This document shows, one piece after another, positions 8,869 to 18,045 of a stretch of 64,000 nucleotides of DNA (the first letter of the stretch is position 1; the number at the start of each line of letters is the position of its first letter). The notes below the pieces were generated by a model, which made no database searches, was not told the origin of the DNA, and saw only the letters and a program-made list of their open reading frames with translations. The translations under genes were made by a program, and so were the position numbers. The stretch is from CAWCAL01 sp963695075 (GTDB lineage: Bacteria; Actinomycetota; Acidimicrobiia; Acidimicrobiales; CAWCAL01). The stretch spans positions 434,001 through 498,000 of the forward strand of contig CAVOFR010000007.1 in NCBI GenBank assembly GCA_963695075.1. The letters run 5' to 3'.

Positions 8869-10078
8869 ACGCCATCTTGGCCTGGAGGCCTTCGTCGAGG
8901 TCGGCCAGGAATTCCTCGGTGGTACGGAACGGCTGGTCCTCTCCGACCAGCAGCGCAAGGTCCTTGGTCATCTTGCCCGCCTCGACGGTCTCGATGACAA
9001 CCTGCTCCAGGGTCTCGGCGAAGTGCTGGATCTCGGGCGTGCCATCGAGCCGGCCCCGGTGCCAGAGCGCCCTGGTCCAGGCGTAGATCGACGCGATCGG
9101 GTTGGTCGATGTGGCCTTGCCCTGTTGGTGCTGGCGGTAGTGGCGGGTGACCGTCCCATGGGCGGCCTCGGCCTCGATCGTGTTGCCGTCGGGTGTCATG
9201 AGGACCGACGTCATCAGGCCCAGCGAGCCGAACCCCTGGGCCACGGTGTCGGACTGCACGTCGCCGTCGTAGTTCTTGCAGGCCCAGACGTAGCCGCCCT
9301 CCTGTTTGATGTTCTGGGCCACCATGTCGTCGATCAGGCGGTGCTCGTACCAGATGCCCTTTGCCTCGAAGTCCGCCTCGTACTCGGCCTCGTAGATGCG
9401 CTGGAAGATGTCCTTGAACTGACCGTCGTAGGCCTTGAGGATCGTGTTCTTGGTGGTCATGTAGACCGGCAGTTCATGCTGGAGCCCGTAGGCCAGGCTG
9501 GCGCGGGCGAAATCCTCGATGGAGGGGTCGATGTTGTACATCGACATGGCCACCCCGGAGCTCTCGAAGCGGTAGACCTCGTGCTCCTCCGGTGAGCCGC
9601 CGTCGGGGGTGTAGGTGAGCGTGAGCCGGCCGGGCCCGGGGACCTTGAAGTCGGTGGCTCGGTACTGGTCCCCGAAGGCGTGGCGACCGACGATGACGGG
9701 CTTCTTCCAGCCCGGTACGTAGCGGGGGACGTTGGAGATGATGATCGGTTCGCGGAAGATCACGCCACCGATGATGTTTCGGATGGTGCCGTTGGGCGAC
9801 CGCCACATCTGCTTGAGCCCGAACTCCTCGACGCGGCCTTCGTCCGGGGTGATCGTGGCGCACTTGACACCGACACCGTGCTCCTTGATGGCGTTGGCCG
9901 AATCGATCGTGATCTGGTCGTCGGTGGCGTCGCGGCTCTCGATTCCCAGGTCGTAGTAGATCAGCTCGACATCCACGTATGGAAGGATGAGCCTCTCCTT
10001 GATGAAGGCCCAGATTATGCGGGTCATCTCGTCACCGTCGAGCTCGACGATCGGATTCCGGACCTTGATCTTTGCCAT
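8867..10078 (-). CDS. icd: NADP-dependent isocitrate dehydrogenase
   Basis: Oxidative decarboxylation of isocitrate to 2-oxoglutarate. This is the eukaryote-like homodimeric type: it begins KIKVRNPIVELDGDEMTRI, and contains the substrate segment WRSPNGTIRNIIGG and TDSVAQGF-like QSDTVAQGFGS. 403 aa matches that type. I place the start at ATG 10078 with GAAGAAGG 5 bases upstream, not at the longer in-frame candidates that lack family sequence. It supplies the TCA cycle along with mdh, sucCD and sdhCAB in this window. Confidence 0.96.
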   Translation of the reverse strand: MAKIKVRNPIVELDGDEMTRIIWAFIKERLILPYVDVELIYYDLGIESRDATDDQITIDSANAIKEHGVGVKCATITPDEGRVEEFGLKQMWRSPNGTIRNIIGGVIFREPIIISNVPRYVPGWKKPVIVGRHAFGDQYRATDFKVPGPGRLTLTYTPDGGSPEEHEVYRFESSGVAMSMYNIDPSIEDFARASLAYGLQHELPVYMTTKNTILKAYDGQFKDIFQRIYEAEYEADFEAKGIWYEHRLIDDMVAQNIKQEGGYVWACKNYDGDVQSDTVAQGFGSLGLMTSVLMTPDGNTIEAEAAHGTVTRHYRQHQQGKATSTNPIASIYAWTRALWHRGRLDGTPEIQHFAETLEQVVIETVEAGKMTKDLALLVGEDQPFRTTEEFLADLDEGLQAKMA

Positions 10079-10202
10079 GCGCGCCTTCTTCGACATCCAC
10101 AGATGAATCGGCGACTCTACCACCGGCTTCCGAGCGGTCTCGAAGAGTGGGAACAGCCCGTCAGCCGATAGCGTGGCGCCACACCACGAAGGGGGAAGTT
10201 CG

Positions 10203-11621
10203 TTGAAGGAACAGGACAAGATCTATGTCGGCGGAGCGTGGGTCAACTCGACCGGCGACGAGACGATCGACGTCATCAGCGCATCGACCGAGGATGTCAT
10301 CGGCCGGGTTCCGAAGGGTACGACGGCCGACGTCGATGCCGCGGTGGCCGCAGCCAAGGATGCGTTCACGGCGTGGTCGGTGACCCCGAAAGACGAGCGG
10401 GCCAAGTACCTGCGTCGTATCCATGAGGGTCTGGCCGCCCGGTCCGACGAGATCGCCCAGACCATCGCCGGAGAGGTCGGGATGCCCATCATGTGGGCGG
10501 GGCTGATCCAGGCCGCCCTTCCGGTCGGCAACTTCGAGAACTTCGCTGCCCTCCTCGACGACTTCGAGGCCGAGGAGCAGATCGGCAACTCGCTGGTCGT
10601 CAAGGAGCCGGTCGGTGTCGTGGGCTGCATCACGCCCTGGAACTACCCACTGCACCAGATCGCCTGCAAGGTCGCCCCGGCACTGGCCACGGGCTGCACC
10701 GTCGTGCTGAAGCCCAGCGAGGTGGCTCCGCTCAACGCCTACATCCTGGCCGAGGTCATAGACGAGATCGGTCTTCCGGCCGGTGTGTTCAACATGGTGT
10801 CCGGCGAGGGCCACGTCGTGGGTGAGCGCATCGCCGAGCATCCCGATGTGGACATGGTCAGCTTCACCGGGTCCACCCGGGCCGGCAAGCGAGTCTCCGA
10901 AGTGGCGGCGACCAACGTCAAGCGGGTCGCACTCGAGCTCGGTGGCAAGTCGGCGAACATCATTCTCGATGACGCCGACTTCGCCGACGTCGTGCCGAAG
11001 GGCGTCTTCGCCTGCTACCTCAATTCGGGTCAGACGTGCAGCGCCCACACTCGCATGCTCGTTCCCCGCGAGCATCACGACGAGATCGTCGAGCTGGCCA
11101 AAGCCACCGCCGAGGCCACGGTCGTGGACGATCCCTTCGTCGAAGGTATGCACCTCGGTCCGCTGATCTCCGAAGCGCAGTACAACAGGGTCCGCGGCTA
11201 CATCCAGAAGGGCATCGACGAGGGTGCGACGCTGGTCACCGGGGGCCTGGATCGGCCCGAAGGCAAGGACAAGGGCTACTACGTGGCCCCGACGGTGTTC
11301 GCCAACGTCGACAACGGCATGACCATCGCCCAGGAGGAGATCTTCGGGCCGGTGCTGAGCATCATTCCCTACGACGACGAGGACGACGCGGTTCGAATCG
11401 CCAACGACTCGGTCTACGGACTGGCCGGCGGCGTCTGGTCGGCCGACCAGGATCGAGCCATCGCGGTCGCCCGCCGGCTCCGGACCGGACAGGTCGACGT
11501 CAACGGCGGGGCCTTCAACCTTTCAGCCCCGTTCGGCGGGTACAAGCAGTCCGGCCACGGACGGGAGAACGGCCCGTTCGGCCTGGAGGAATTCCTCGAG
11601 GTGAAGTCGCTCCAGCTCTGA
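10203..11621 (+). CDS. Aldehyde dehydrogenase family protein
   Basis: NAD(P)-dependent oxidation of an aldehyde to an acid. Catalytic Cys is in NSGQTCSAHTR (about residue 280), the general-base Glu in ALELGGKS, and the cofactor segment is PWNYPLHQIACKVAPAL. 472 aa. The start is TTG 10203, with GGGGGAAG at 10191-10198 as ribosome binding site. It lies between icd and mdh, divergent from icd. The sequence resembles aminoaldehyde/betaine aldehyde type members, but the substrate cannot be assigned. Confidence 0.9.
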   Translation: MKEQDKIYVGGAWVNSTGDETIDVISASTEDVIGRVPKGTTADVDAAVAAAKDAFTAWSVTPKDERAKYLRRIHEGLAARSDEIAQTIAGEVGMPIMWAGLIQAALPVGNFENFAALLDDFEAEEQIGNSLVVKEPVGVVGCITPWNYPLHQIACKVAPALATGCTVVLKPSEVAPLNAYILAEVIDEIGLPAGVFNMVSGEGHVVGERIAEHPDVDMVSFTGSTRAGKRVSEVAATNVKRVALELGGKSANIILDDADFADVVPKGVFACYLNSGQTCSAHTRMLVPREHHDEIVELAKATAEATVVDDPFVEGMHLGPLISEAQYNRVRGYIQKGIDEGATLVTGGLDRPEGKDKGYYVAPTVFANVDNGMTIAQEEIFGPVLSIIPYDDEDDAVRIANDSVYGLAGGVWSADQDRAIAVARRLRTGQVDVNGGAFNLSAPFGGYKQSGHGRENGPFGLEEFLEVKSLQL

Positions 11622-11628
11622 TCTTCCC

Positions 11629-11781
11629 TCAGAAGGCCTGGCCGATGGCCATGAGGATGAAGGTCCCGGCGCCGACCAGGACGCCGACGATGATCACAGC
11701 CACGATACGGCCTCCCCGCGATCCCGGCCGGTCGTCGTCGCCGGCGGAGCGGGGTGGTGAAGACTCGGGTGTCTCGCTCAC
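11629..11781 (-). CDS. Small single-pass membrane protein
   Basis: About 50 residues: a charged, Pro/Ser-rich N-terminus (SETPESSPPRSAGDDD) and one C-terminal membrane helix, IVAVIIVGVLVGAGTFIL, close to the end. I use GTG 11781; further upstream codons are open but look non-coding. It ends 7 bases from the convergent aldehyde dehydrogenase stop. No family recognised. Similar tail-anchored microproteins are common in actinobacteria. Confidence 0.5.
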   Translation of the reverse strand: MSETPESSPPRSAGDDDRPGSRGGRIVAVIIVGVLVGAGTFILMAIGQAF

Positions 11782-11887
11782 GACCACCAGTATGGGCACC
11801 CCGAGGCTTCGGTTCCATCTGGGTGCCCGATTCTCCTGATCGGTAGGCTCGGCCTGCTCACGGATAGTTCCCCGGAGGAGATCAGCC

Positions 11888-12874
11888 ATGCAGGATCCCG
11901 TTCGCGTTGCCGTCACCGGTGGTGCCGGTCAGATCGGGTACGCGCTCTTGTTCCGTATCGCCAGCGGGGCGATGTTGGGGCCGGATCAGCCCGTCGATCT
12001 CCGACTGCTCGAGATCACGCCGGCGTTGGATGCCTGCCGCGGTGTCACGATGGAGCTCGACGACTGCGCCTTCCCGTTGCTGTCGTCGACCCTGGTGACC
12101 GACGACGCGAACGAGGCGTTCGAAGGCGCGAACATCGCTCTGCTGGTCGGTTCCCGGCCCCGGACCAAGGGGATGGAACGCAAGGAGCTGCTCGAGGCGA
12201 ACGGTGCCATCTTCACCGGCCAGGGACGAGCGCTGTCCGACGCGGCGGCCGACGACATCCGGGTGCTCGTGGTCGGCAACCCGGCCAATACCAATGCACT
12301 CATCGCCATGAACAACGCCCCCGACATCGCCGACCAGCGGTTCACGGCCATGACCCGGCTCGACCACAACCGTGCGATGGCCCAGCTGGCGGCCAAGACC
12401 GGCAATGCGGTCGCCGACGTGACCAAGATGACCATCTGGGGCAATCACTCGGCCACGCAGTACCCCGACCTGTTCCACTGCGAGGTGAAGGGGCAGAACG
12501 CGGCGCAGCTGGTCGATGACCAGGGCTGGCTCGAAGGTCATTTCATTCCGACCGTCCAGCAGCGTGGTGCGGCGATCATCGAGGCGCGCGGGTCCTCCAG
12601 CGCGGCATCGGCGGCCAACGCCGCCATCGATCACATCCACGACTGGGTGTCGGGTACGCCGGCCGACGACTGGGTGTCGATGGCCGTGCCGTCAGACGGC
12701 TCCTATGGCGTACCTGAAGGTCTGATTTCCTCGTTCCCGTGCACCACGGCCGATGGAGAGTGGTCGATCGTCCAGGGCCTGGAACTCGACGACTTCTCGC
12801 GGTCCAAGCTCGACGCCACGATCGGTGAGCTCGAAGAGGAACGTGCCACCGTCCGAGAGCTCGGCCTGATCTGA
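11888..12874 (+). CDS. mdh: Malate dehydrogenase
   Basis: NAD-dependent malate/oxaloacetate interconversion. N-terminal Rossmann motif VTGGAGQIGYALLFRIASG, substrate arginines in VGSRPRTKGMER, catalytic Asp/His region TRLDHNRA and IWGNHSATQYPD. 328 aa matches the actinobacterial cytosolic-type enzyme. ATG start with GGAGGAG at 11875-11881. Monocistronic by appearance, with a separate promoter-like stretch before it. Confidence 0.97.
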   Translation: MQDPVRVAVTGGAGQIGYALLFRIASGAMLGPDQPVDLRLLEITPALDACRGVTMELDDCAFPLLSSTLVTDDANEAFEGANIALLVGSRPRTKGMERKELLEANGAIFTGQGRALSDAAADDIRVLVVGNPANTNALIAMNNAPDIADQRFTAMTRLDHNRAMAQLAAKTGNAVADVTKMTIWGNHSATQYPDLFHCEVKGQNAAQLVDDQGWLEGHFIPTVQQRGAAIIEARGSSSAASAANAAIDHIHDWVSGTPADDWVSMAVPSDGSYGVPEGLISSFPCTTADGEWSIVQGLELDDFSRSKLDATIGELEEERATVRELGLI

Positions 12875-12935
12875 CTCCGAAGCGGCCGGTCGGGTTCGGC
12901 CGGTTGCCGAAGCTGTCGGTCCGAGGCGGTGTCGG

Positions 12936-12941
12936 TACCAT
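12936..12941 (+). promoter_or_regulatory. Predicted leaderless -10 of acyltransferase gene
   Basis: TACCAT ends 7 bases before ATG 12949, supporting that start over the upstream TTG at 12904. Confidence 0.45.
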
Positions 12942-12948
12942 CTGGTCC

Positions 12949-15561
12949 ATGACGCTCGGCTCCGTCGACGCCCCGTCGGTCCGTCGCAGCGCCGGAGGCT
13001 TCGGAAACCAACCGGCCCTCGACGGTCTTCGGGGCTTGGCCGTCGCCGGGGTGGTCGTCTTCCACTTCGCCCGCGACGTGCTGCCCGGCGGGTACCTCGG
13101 AGTCGACGCGTTCTTCGTCCTGTCCGGATTTCTCATCACCCGGCTGCTACTCCGCGACGCGGTCGAGGGCCGGGTCGGGTTGGGTCACTTCTGGAGCCGG
13201 AGGGCTCGCCGCCTCCTGCCGGCCCTCTTCGTGTACCTGGCCGCCGTGATCGTCTACGTGGTCGTGGTCGCTGATCCGGCCCAGTTCGAGCAGCTCCGAC
13301 GCGAACTGCTCGCGACACTGTTCTACGTCGCGAACTGGGAACAGATCGCGTCCGGCGTGAGCTACTTCGCCCCGTTCGCCGACCCGTCCCCTCTGCGGCA
13401 CACCTGGTCTCTCGCGATCGAAGAGCAGTTCTACGTCGTTTGGCCGCTGGTCGTGGCGGGCGTGGCCGTCCTGGTCGGACGCCGTAAGACCCGGGGTCCC
13501 GTCGACAGCGCACGCCGGCGCGACATGGTCGTGCGGAGCGTCCTCATCGTGAGCCTGATCGGTGCCGTCGCTTCAGCGGTGTGGGCCCACGCTCTGTGGG
13601 ACGGCGGAGCGGGGGTGAGTCGAGTCTATTTCGGTACGGATACCCGCCTCACCGCCGTCCTGGTCGGAGCAGCCCTCGCGGCGGCGTTGGCGTGGAGGCC
13701 GCTCACCGCCCGCTCCTCGCCCGCACTGACCGCGGCCGGCGGCCTCGCCCTCGTCGGCATGGTGGCGTTCTGGATCCTCGACCTTCCCGACTCGATTCGG
13801 GTTGCCGGGGGTGCGGCTCTCCACGCCGAGGTCGTTGCCGTGGTCGCGGTCGCAGCCATGGTGAAAGGGCCTGTGCAGCGCGTGCTGTCACCGAGACCGC
13901 TGGTGACCTTGGGTCGCCTGTCGTACGGCATCTATCTCTGGCACGTGCTCGTTCAGAACGTGGTCGACGCAGACCTGCTGGGACGGGACGGCGTGGTCCT
14001 GTTCGCGGCACGGATCACGGTAACGCTCGGCCTTGCCGCGCTGTCCTTCCAATTCGTCGAACAGCCCGTGAGGTCGGGAACGGGCTGGTGGCAACCGACT
14101 GATGGCCGTCGGATCGGGTTGGCCGCTCTCGGCGCTGTGACGGTGCTGATCGTGGGGGGGTTGTGGGCGACGACGGGGGCCGAACCGTCCTTCGCCGATC
14201 GATACGCGGCCGACCTGGCCACTCGCGATGAGCCACCACCGATACCGGCGGCCGACCGACCGGGATCGGGGGCGGACCCGCCTCCGGTCGTGGCCGGGAC
14301 CGAGCCGCCGCGCCCGCTCGAAGTGGTCGTGGTGGGCGATGACGCCGTTGAGCATCTGATTCCGTCGCCGGCGACGGTCGAGCTCGGTTCCCGGGCTGTA
14401 CGCATCACCGGTGTCCCGGGGTCGTTCTGCCCCCATACGACGATCACATCGGGGACGGCCACCGTGGCGGCCGTCCCGGCGTGTGACGGGTGGGAGAACC
14501 GCTCGGCCGTTCGGGCTGTGGTCGCTGCGGCGGATGTCGTCGTTGTCGCCGTCGGCCGGATACCGGATCTGAGCGACCAGGCACACGACCCGTTCGGCTA
14601 CCTCACCCGACTCGACATGGGAGCTGTCGAGGCCGCGTTGGTGGAGCTTCAATTGGCCGTGCCGCCAGGTGTCCCGACCGTGCTGGCCGTGCCGCCCGGC
14701 GACGCCACCCACCCGCGTTCGGCCCGGGAGCGGTTCGCTTCGATCGCGCGGAGGGTGGCTGAAGGCGAGCGGCAACCGGTGGTCGAAATCGACAGCCTGG
14801 CGTCGCTCGGCCAGCTCGCCGCCCTGGCGCTTCACCAGGAACCGGAGGATCGGCAGCCGAGCCAGGACGTGACCGAGGTGATGCTCCTGGGTGATTCGGT
14901 GGCGTGGAGTCTGGGCTACGGCTGGTACGGAGACCCGACCCGGGGCTCTGCTCCCTCCGGCGAAGACGTCGTGCTCGTGTGGAACCGGGGCTCGGAGTTC
15001 TGTGAGCTCGTCCAGCATCAGCGTCGGGCGGGCGACGAGGTGTTCGAGGCCGAATCACGCTGTGCCGACTGGCGCTCGGTCTGGCCCGAGCCGCTCGAGC
15101 GCTACTCACCCGATGTCGTCGCCGTACACGTCGGGGTGTGGGAGGTGTTCGACCGCAAGGTCGACGGTGAGTGGGTCGAGGTCGGAACTCCCGAGCACGA
15201 CCGGCTCATCACCGACGCCCTCTCCGACGTGGTCGAGCTACTGGCCACGCCGGATCGGCCGGTGGTGTTCGTGAACGTGCCGCCGGGGAATCGGGAAGGG
15301 GAGTTCTCGCCCGAGCAGTGGACTCTGGGCGGCAGAGCGGCCATCGATCACTTCAACGAACTACTGATCGAGATCACCGGCCGGTACCCCGATCGGGCCG
15401 CGGTCGTCGACCTCTCGAGCTGGCTGTGCCCGGACGAATGTGTCGTCGATGTCGGGGGACAGTTGGTGCGCGACGATGGCCTGCACTACGACCCGGCCGG
15501 TGCGTTGCCGGTGAGCGGGTGGCTCAGCGATCAACTCCGAGCCATCGACCTCGCCTTCTGA
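12949..15561 (+). CDS. Membrane acyltransferase (acyltransferase_3 / OafA-type) with C-terminal SGNH domain
   Basis: 870 aa two-part protein. Residues ~20-400 form the multi-pass acyltransferase domain, with LDGLRGLAV, the HFARD histidine, GVDAFFVLSGFLI and HTWSLAIEEQFY motifs. A Pro-rich linker follows, then a periplasmic SGNH hydrolase-like domain with the block I serine in LLGDSVAWS and the DGLHYDPAG catalytic Asp/His. Such proteins O-acetylate cell-surface polysaccharides. It has its own -10 and no operon partner. ATG 12949 chosen on promoter position. Confidence 0.9.
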   Translation: MTLGSVDAPSVRRSAGGFGNQPALDGLRGLAVAGVVVFHFARDVLPGGYLGVDAFFVLSGFLITRLLLRDAVEGRVGLGHFWSRRARRLLPALFVYLAAVIVYVVVVADPAQFEQLRRELLATLFYVANWEQIASGVSYFAPFADPSPLRHTWSLAIEEQFYVVWPLVVAGVAVLVGRRKTRGPVDSARRRDMVVRSVLIVSLIGAVASAVWAHALWDGGAGVSRVYFGTDTRLTAVLVGAALAAALAWRPLTARSSPALTAAGGLALVGMVAFWILDLPDSIRVAGGAALHAEVVAVVAVAAMVKGPVQRVLSPRPLVTLGRLSYGIYLWHVLVQNVVDADLLGRDGVVLFAARITVTLGLAALSFQFVEQPVRSGTGWWQPTDGRRIGLAALGAVTVLIVGGLWATTGAEPSFADRYAADLATRDEPPPIPAADRPGSGADPPPVVAGTEPPRPLEVVVVGDDAVEHLIPSPATVELGSRAVRITGVPGSFCPHTTITSGTATVAAVPACDGWENRSAVRAVVAAADVVVVAVGRIPDLSDQAHDPFGYLTRLDMGAVEAALVELQLAVPPGVPTVLAVPPGDATHPRSARERFASIARRVAEGERQPVVEIDSLASLGQLAALALHQEPEDRQPSQDVTEVMLLGDSVAWSLGYGWYGDPTRGSAPSGEDVVLVWNRGSEFCELVQHQRRAGDEVFEAESRCADWRSVWPEPLERYSPDVVAVHVGVWEVFDRKVDGEWVEVGTPEHDRLITDALSDVVELLATPDRPVVFVNVPPGNREGEFSPEQWTLGGRAAIDHFNELLIEITGRYPDRAAVVDLSSWLCPDECVVDVGGQLVRDDGLHYDPAGALPVSGWLSDQLRAIDLAF

Positions 15562-15722
15562 CGCCCCTTCCCGCCGAAATCTCGGCGCTCCTGCGCACCT
15601 GGCGGGCGTCTTCGCCACGAAGTACGCGGCCACGAGGTACGCGCAGGTCGGTCTTGCCGGAGGCCTCGATCGCGAGCTCCGCGAGAAGAGCATCCGCGTC
15701 AGCATGATCTGTCGCGGGGCTC

Positions 15723-15752
15723 TTGACGAATGAGACGATATCTTCCTATAAT
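15723..15752 (+). promoter_or_regulatory. Consensus sigma-70-type promoter of padR gene (leaderless)
   Basis: TTGACG (15723-15728), 18-base spacer, TATAAT (15747-15752), then 7 bases to the ATG at 15760. This is the closest match to the housekeeping consensus in the window, and the expected transcription start coincides with the A of the ATG. Confidence 0.75.
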
Positions 15753-15759
15753 CTGGGAC

Positions 15760-16116
15760 ATGCGACGTAAACCTGGTGCCGTGCTCCCGTTGGAGGCCTC
15801 GATTCTGTCGGTCGGCGTGGAGTTGGCCGCCAGTTCGACGCCTCGGTTTCACGGGTTCGAGCTCGCCACGCTCCTGCGTGAGGACCAGGGAGGCCGCAAG
15901 CTCACCGCCCACGGAACGCTCTACAAGGCCCTCTCGCGTATGGAGAAGTCGGGCTGGCTGACCTCGGAGTGGGAGGACGCAGATACGGCGATCGCCGAGG
16001 GTCGACCTCGTCGCCGGCTGTACTCGATCACTGCCGAGGGTCGCGCGGCCTTGGCGCGGTTCGAAGCCGAGGTCGGCCACGCCGGCGGGTTCGATCCGCG
16101 CTGGAGCGTCTCATGA
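15760..16116 (+). CDS. PadR-family transcriptional regulator
   Basis: 118 aa winged-helix repressor. The N-terminal helix region LEASILSVGVELAASS, the recognition segment LTAHGTLYKALSRMEKSGWL, and the wing RPRRRLYSITAEGRAAL are typical. The upstream ATG at 15730 falls inside the promoter spacer, so ATG 15760 is used. The stop overlaps the next gene's ATG (ATGA), meaning regulator and membrane protein are co-translated, as is usual for PadR-HAAS-type pairs. Probably autoregulated. Confidence 0.9.
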   Translation: MRRKPGAVLPLEASILSVGVELAASSTPRFHGFELATLLREDQGGRKLTAHGTLYKALSRMEKSGWLTSEWEDADTAIAEGRPRRRLYSITAEGRAALARFEAEVGHAGGFDPRWSVS

Positions 16117-16988
16117 TCTCGACCGAGGCCGAGCCCCGCTCGGTCCGCGTGGTGCGCCGATGGGTGCGTCTCTACACCGGCGGTGTGTCCGGCGAGGCCG
16201 CCGAGCGCCGACGTCTCGAGCTCGAATCTGATCTCTGGGAACAGCTGTACGGGCCGGTGTCGATGTCGACGCGCTCGCCCGGCGGGGTGCTCGGACGGTG
16301 TCTGCGTGGTGTTCCGGCTGACGTGTGGTGGCGATACCGCACGCTCCTCGACCATCGAGGGGCCCAGCAAAGGAGTCACACCATGACACGAAACACGCTC
16401 ACCAATTGGTGGGGCGTCATCACCGCGGTGCTCGGCGGCATCGTTCTCGTCGCGGGCCTCGCCCTGCTCGGCATCGCCGTCGAGGATGGCGACGGCCTTC
16501 TCGTCACCGTGTCGGTCGGCGGTGTCGTTGCCGGGGCACTACTGCTCGCCGGGCTCGCGTTCAAGGAGCGACGTCCACGCGTCGGTTCGTGGATGATCAT
16601 CATCGGCGCCGCAGGGTCGGTGCTCGTCGCCGGGTGGCTGATCCTGCTCGGGGCGGTCGTCGTCGGCGGCGGGATCTGGACCGGGCACCTCCAATTCTCC
16701 GAAGGGTCCGACGCATCCGTCAGCGTCCTCCCTGACGACTTCGGCGCAAGCCGGCGCTGGTACCTGTGGTTGATCGCCTCGCTGGTGCTGTTCGTCATCG
16801 GGCTCGGCGCGCTGGTTCTGCTCGGTGACGGTGAGACGGCAACCGGGAGCGAGGACACGAGCGTGGTCGCCGGACTCGCCTGGTTCGCGTGGACTCTCGG
16901 CTGGCTCGGAGCGGCCGTCAGCCTCACCCTCGGCGTGGTCCTCGGCTCGATCCGTGCCTTCGGTCGCCACCGCACGCGGCCCGCCTGA
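16113..16988 (+). CDS. PadR-linked membrane protein (HAAS-like cytoplasmic domain plus TM region)
   Basis: 291 aa. Residues 1-85 are soluble, with RRWVRLYTGGVSGEAAERRR and ESDLWEQL, resembling N-terminal domains encoded beside PadR regulators. From ~residue 95 there are about five membrane helices (VITAVLGGIVLVAGLALLGI, VSVGGVVAGALLLAGLAF and others). An internal ATG at 16383, in frame, has AAAGGAG 8 bases upstream, so a TM-only shorter product is possible. Function unknown. Confidence 0.7.
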   Translation: MISTEAEPRSVRVVRRWVRLYTGGVSGEAAERRRLELESDLWEQLYGPVSMSTRSPGGVLGRCLRGVPADVWWRYRTLLDHRGAQQRSHTMTRNTLTNWWGVITAVLGGIVLVAGLALLGIAVEDGDGLLVTVSVGGVVAGALLLAGLAFKERRPRVGSWMIIIGAAGSVLVAGWLILLGAVVVGGGIWTGHLQFSEGSDASVSVLPDDFGASRRWYLWLIASLVLFVIGLGALVLLGDGETATGSEDTSVVAGLAWFAWTLGWLGAAVSLTLGVVLGSIRAFGRHRTRPA

Positions 16989-17016
16989 CGAACCCGTCGG
17001 GCACCACGTGGCATCG

Positions 17017-17047
17017 CTCGGCCCTCGGGGAGTCCCCGAGGGCCGAG
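17017..17047 (+). terminator. 14-bp perfect hairpin
   Basis: CTCGGCCCTCGGGG and CCCCGAGGGCCGAG pair perfectly around AGT, 28 bases after the membrane-protein stop. No T-tract follows. Likely terminator separating the PadR and ArsR operons. Confidence 0.65.
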
Positions 17048-17095
17048 TCGCGCAAGGCGGAGGACTGCATTTCACGGGTTGCCTCGATCCACTGG

Positions 17096-17121
17096 TTGCA
17101 TTCCTTGTGAGGCATATGTAA
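17096..17121 (+). promoter_or_regulatory. Possible operator/promoter of ArsR-AHSA1 operon
   Basis: TTGCAT (17096-17101) and ATGTAA (17116-17121) form an imperfect inverted pair (5 of 6), and TATGTA (17115-17120) lies 10 bases before the GTG start. It may combine an ArsR operator with a leaderless promoter. Confidence 0.3.
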
Positions 17122-17130
17122 GCTGTTGAC

Positions 17131-17478
17131 GTGATTGACACCGACGTCGTCCTCGACGCCGTGGGCGAACCGAACCGCCGCCACCTGCTCGAACTGCTGC
17201 ACCAGCGGAGTGAGTCGACCGTGTCCGAGCTCGTCGAGGTCTCGGGTCTCAGGCAGCCGCAGGTGTCGAAGCACCTGAAGGTCCTGGCCGGCGCTGCGCT
17301 CGTTTCGGCCCGGGCCGATGGCCGACACCGCCACTACCGACTCGACGGTCGGGGTTTGCAGGCGGCACACGACTGGTTTGCATCGTTCGAGGACGTCTGG
17401 CACGCCCGCCTGGATGCTCTGGACGAACTCGTCTCGGCCGACCCCGATCCCGACCCTCCTGAGGAGTACCTCCCGTGA
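17131..17478 (+). CDS. ArsR-family (HTH) transcriptional regulator
   Basis: 115 aa winged helix. Core segments EPNRRHLLELLHQ, VSELVEVSGLRQPQVSKHL (recognition helix) and LVSARADGRHRHYRL (wing). No metal-binding Cys cluster is seen, so it is not a typical metal sensor. GTG start. Its TGA overlaps the next GTG (GTGA), and pairing with an AHSA1 protein is a very common actinobacterial arrangement in which the repressor controls its partner. Confidence 0.88.
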   Translation: MIDTDVVLDAVGEPNRRHLLELLHQRSESTVSELVEVSGLRQPQVSKHLKVLAGAALVSARADGRHRHYRLDGRGLQAAHDWFASFEDVWHARLDALDELVSADPDPDPPEEYLP

Positions 17479-18011
17479 CCGAACGCACCCTCCCGTCCGA
17501 CCCGTCGACCCTGGACGGGCGGCGAGCGTCGACCCGGTTCGAACTGAGCGAAGACGGTTCGTCGTACCGGTGCGTCCGGGTCTTCGGCGCCCCGCCCGAT
17601 CGTGTCTTCCGGGCATTCACCGAGCCTGCCGACCTTCGCGTCTGGTTTCCGTCGGGCGCTCCGCCCGGGTCGGAGATGACCGTCTGCGAGTCCGACCCGG
17701 TGGAGGGTGGCCGCTACCACTACGCGATGGTGGTCCCCGAGCACGGTCCGATGGCCTGGCACGGCACTTACACGAACATCGATCGACCGGGTCGTCTGGA
17801 TGCCGACGAGTGGTTCGTGATGAGCGATGCCGATCCCACGGGGCCTCCGACAACCCAGACCCTGACCTTCGAACCGACCGGCGACGGGCTCACGCTCATG
17901 ACGATGCACGTCGACATGCCCGAGCCCGAGGACCCCGACACGTTCATGGAGCAGTCGGCGGCCGGACTCACGGCGTCGTTGGCCACGATGGACGAACTCG
18001 TGTCGATGTGA
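17475..18011 (+). CDS. SRPBCC / AHSA1-family protein
   Basis: 178 aa START-like fold protein of the activator-of-Hsp90-ATPase-homolog group. Typical pieces are RVFGAPPDRVFRAFTEPADL, the strand WHGTYTNIDRPGRL, and LTFEPTGDGLTLMTMHVDMP. These form a hydrophobic ligand cavity; the ligand is unknown. The GTG start overlaps the ArsR stop. Probably regulated by that ArsR protein. Confidence 0.82.
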   Translation: MTERTLPSDPSTLDGRRASTRFELSEDGSSYRCVRVFGAPPDRVFRAFTEPADLRVWFPSGAPPGSEMTVCESDPVEGGRYHYAMVVPEHGPMAWHGTYTNIDRPGRLDADEWFVMSDADPTGPPTTQTLTFEPTGDGLTLMTMHVDMPEPEDPDTFMEQSAAGLTASLATMDELVSM

Positions 18012-18045
18012 GCGCCGCTGCATCGATTGCGGACCTGAAGCACAA

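Noticed and set aside
9474..9863. Long frames opposite or shifted within icd, sdhA, purH and others with Arg/His/Pro-rich translations.
   Set aside because: These are frame shadows of high-GC genes; composition and lack of family motifs argue against real genes.
15562..15759. Minus-strand frame in the gap before padR reads DADALLAELAIEASGKTD, protein-like.
   Set aside because: No start, no recognised family and partly inside the padR promoter; could be a gene relic but cannot be supported.
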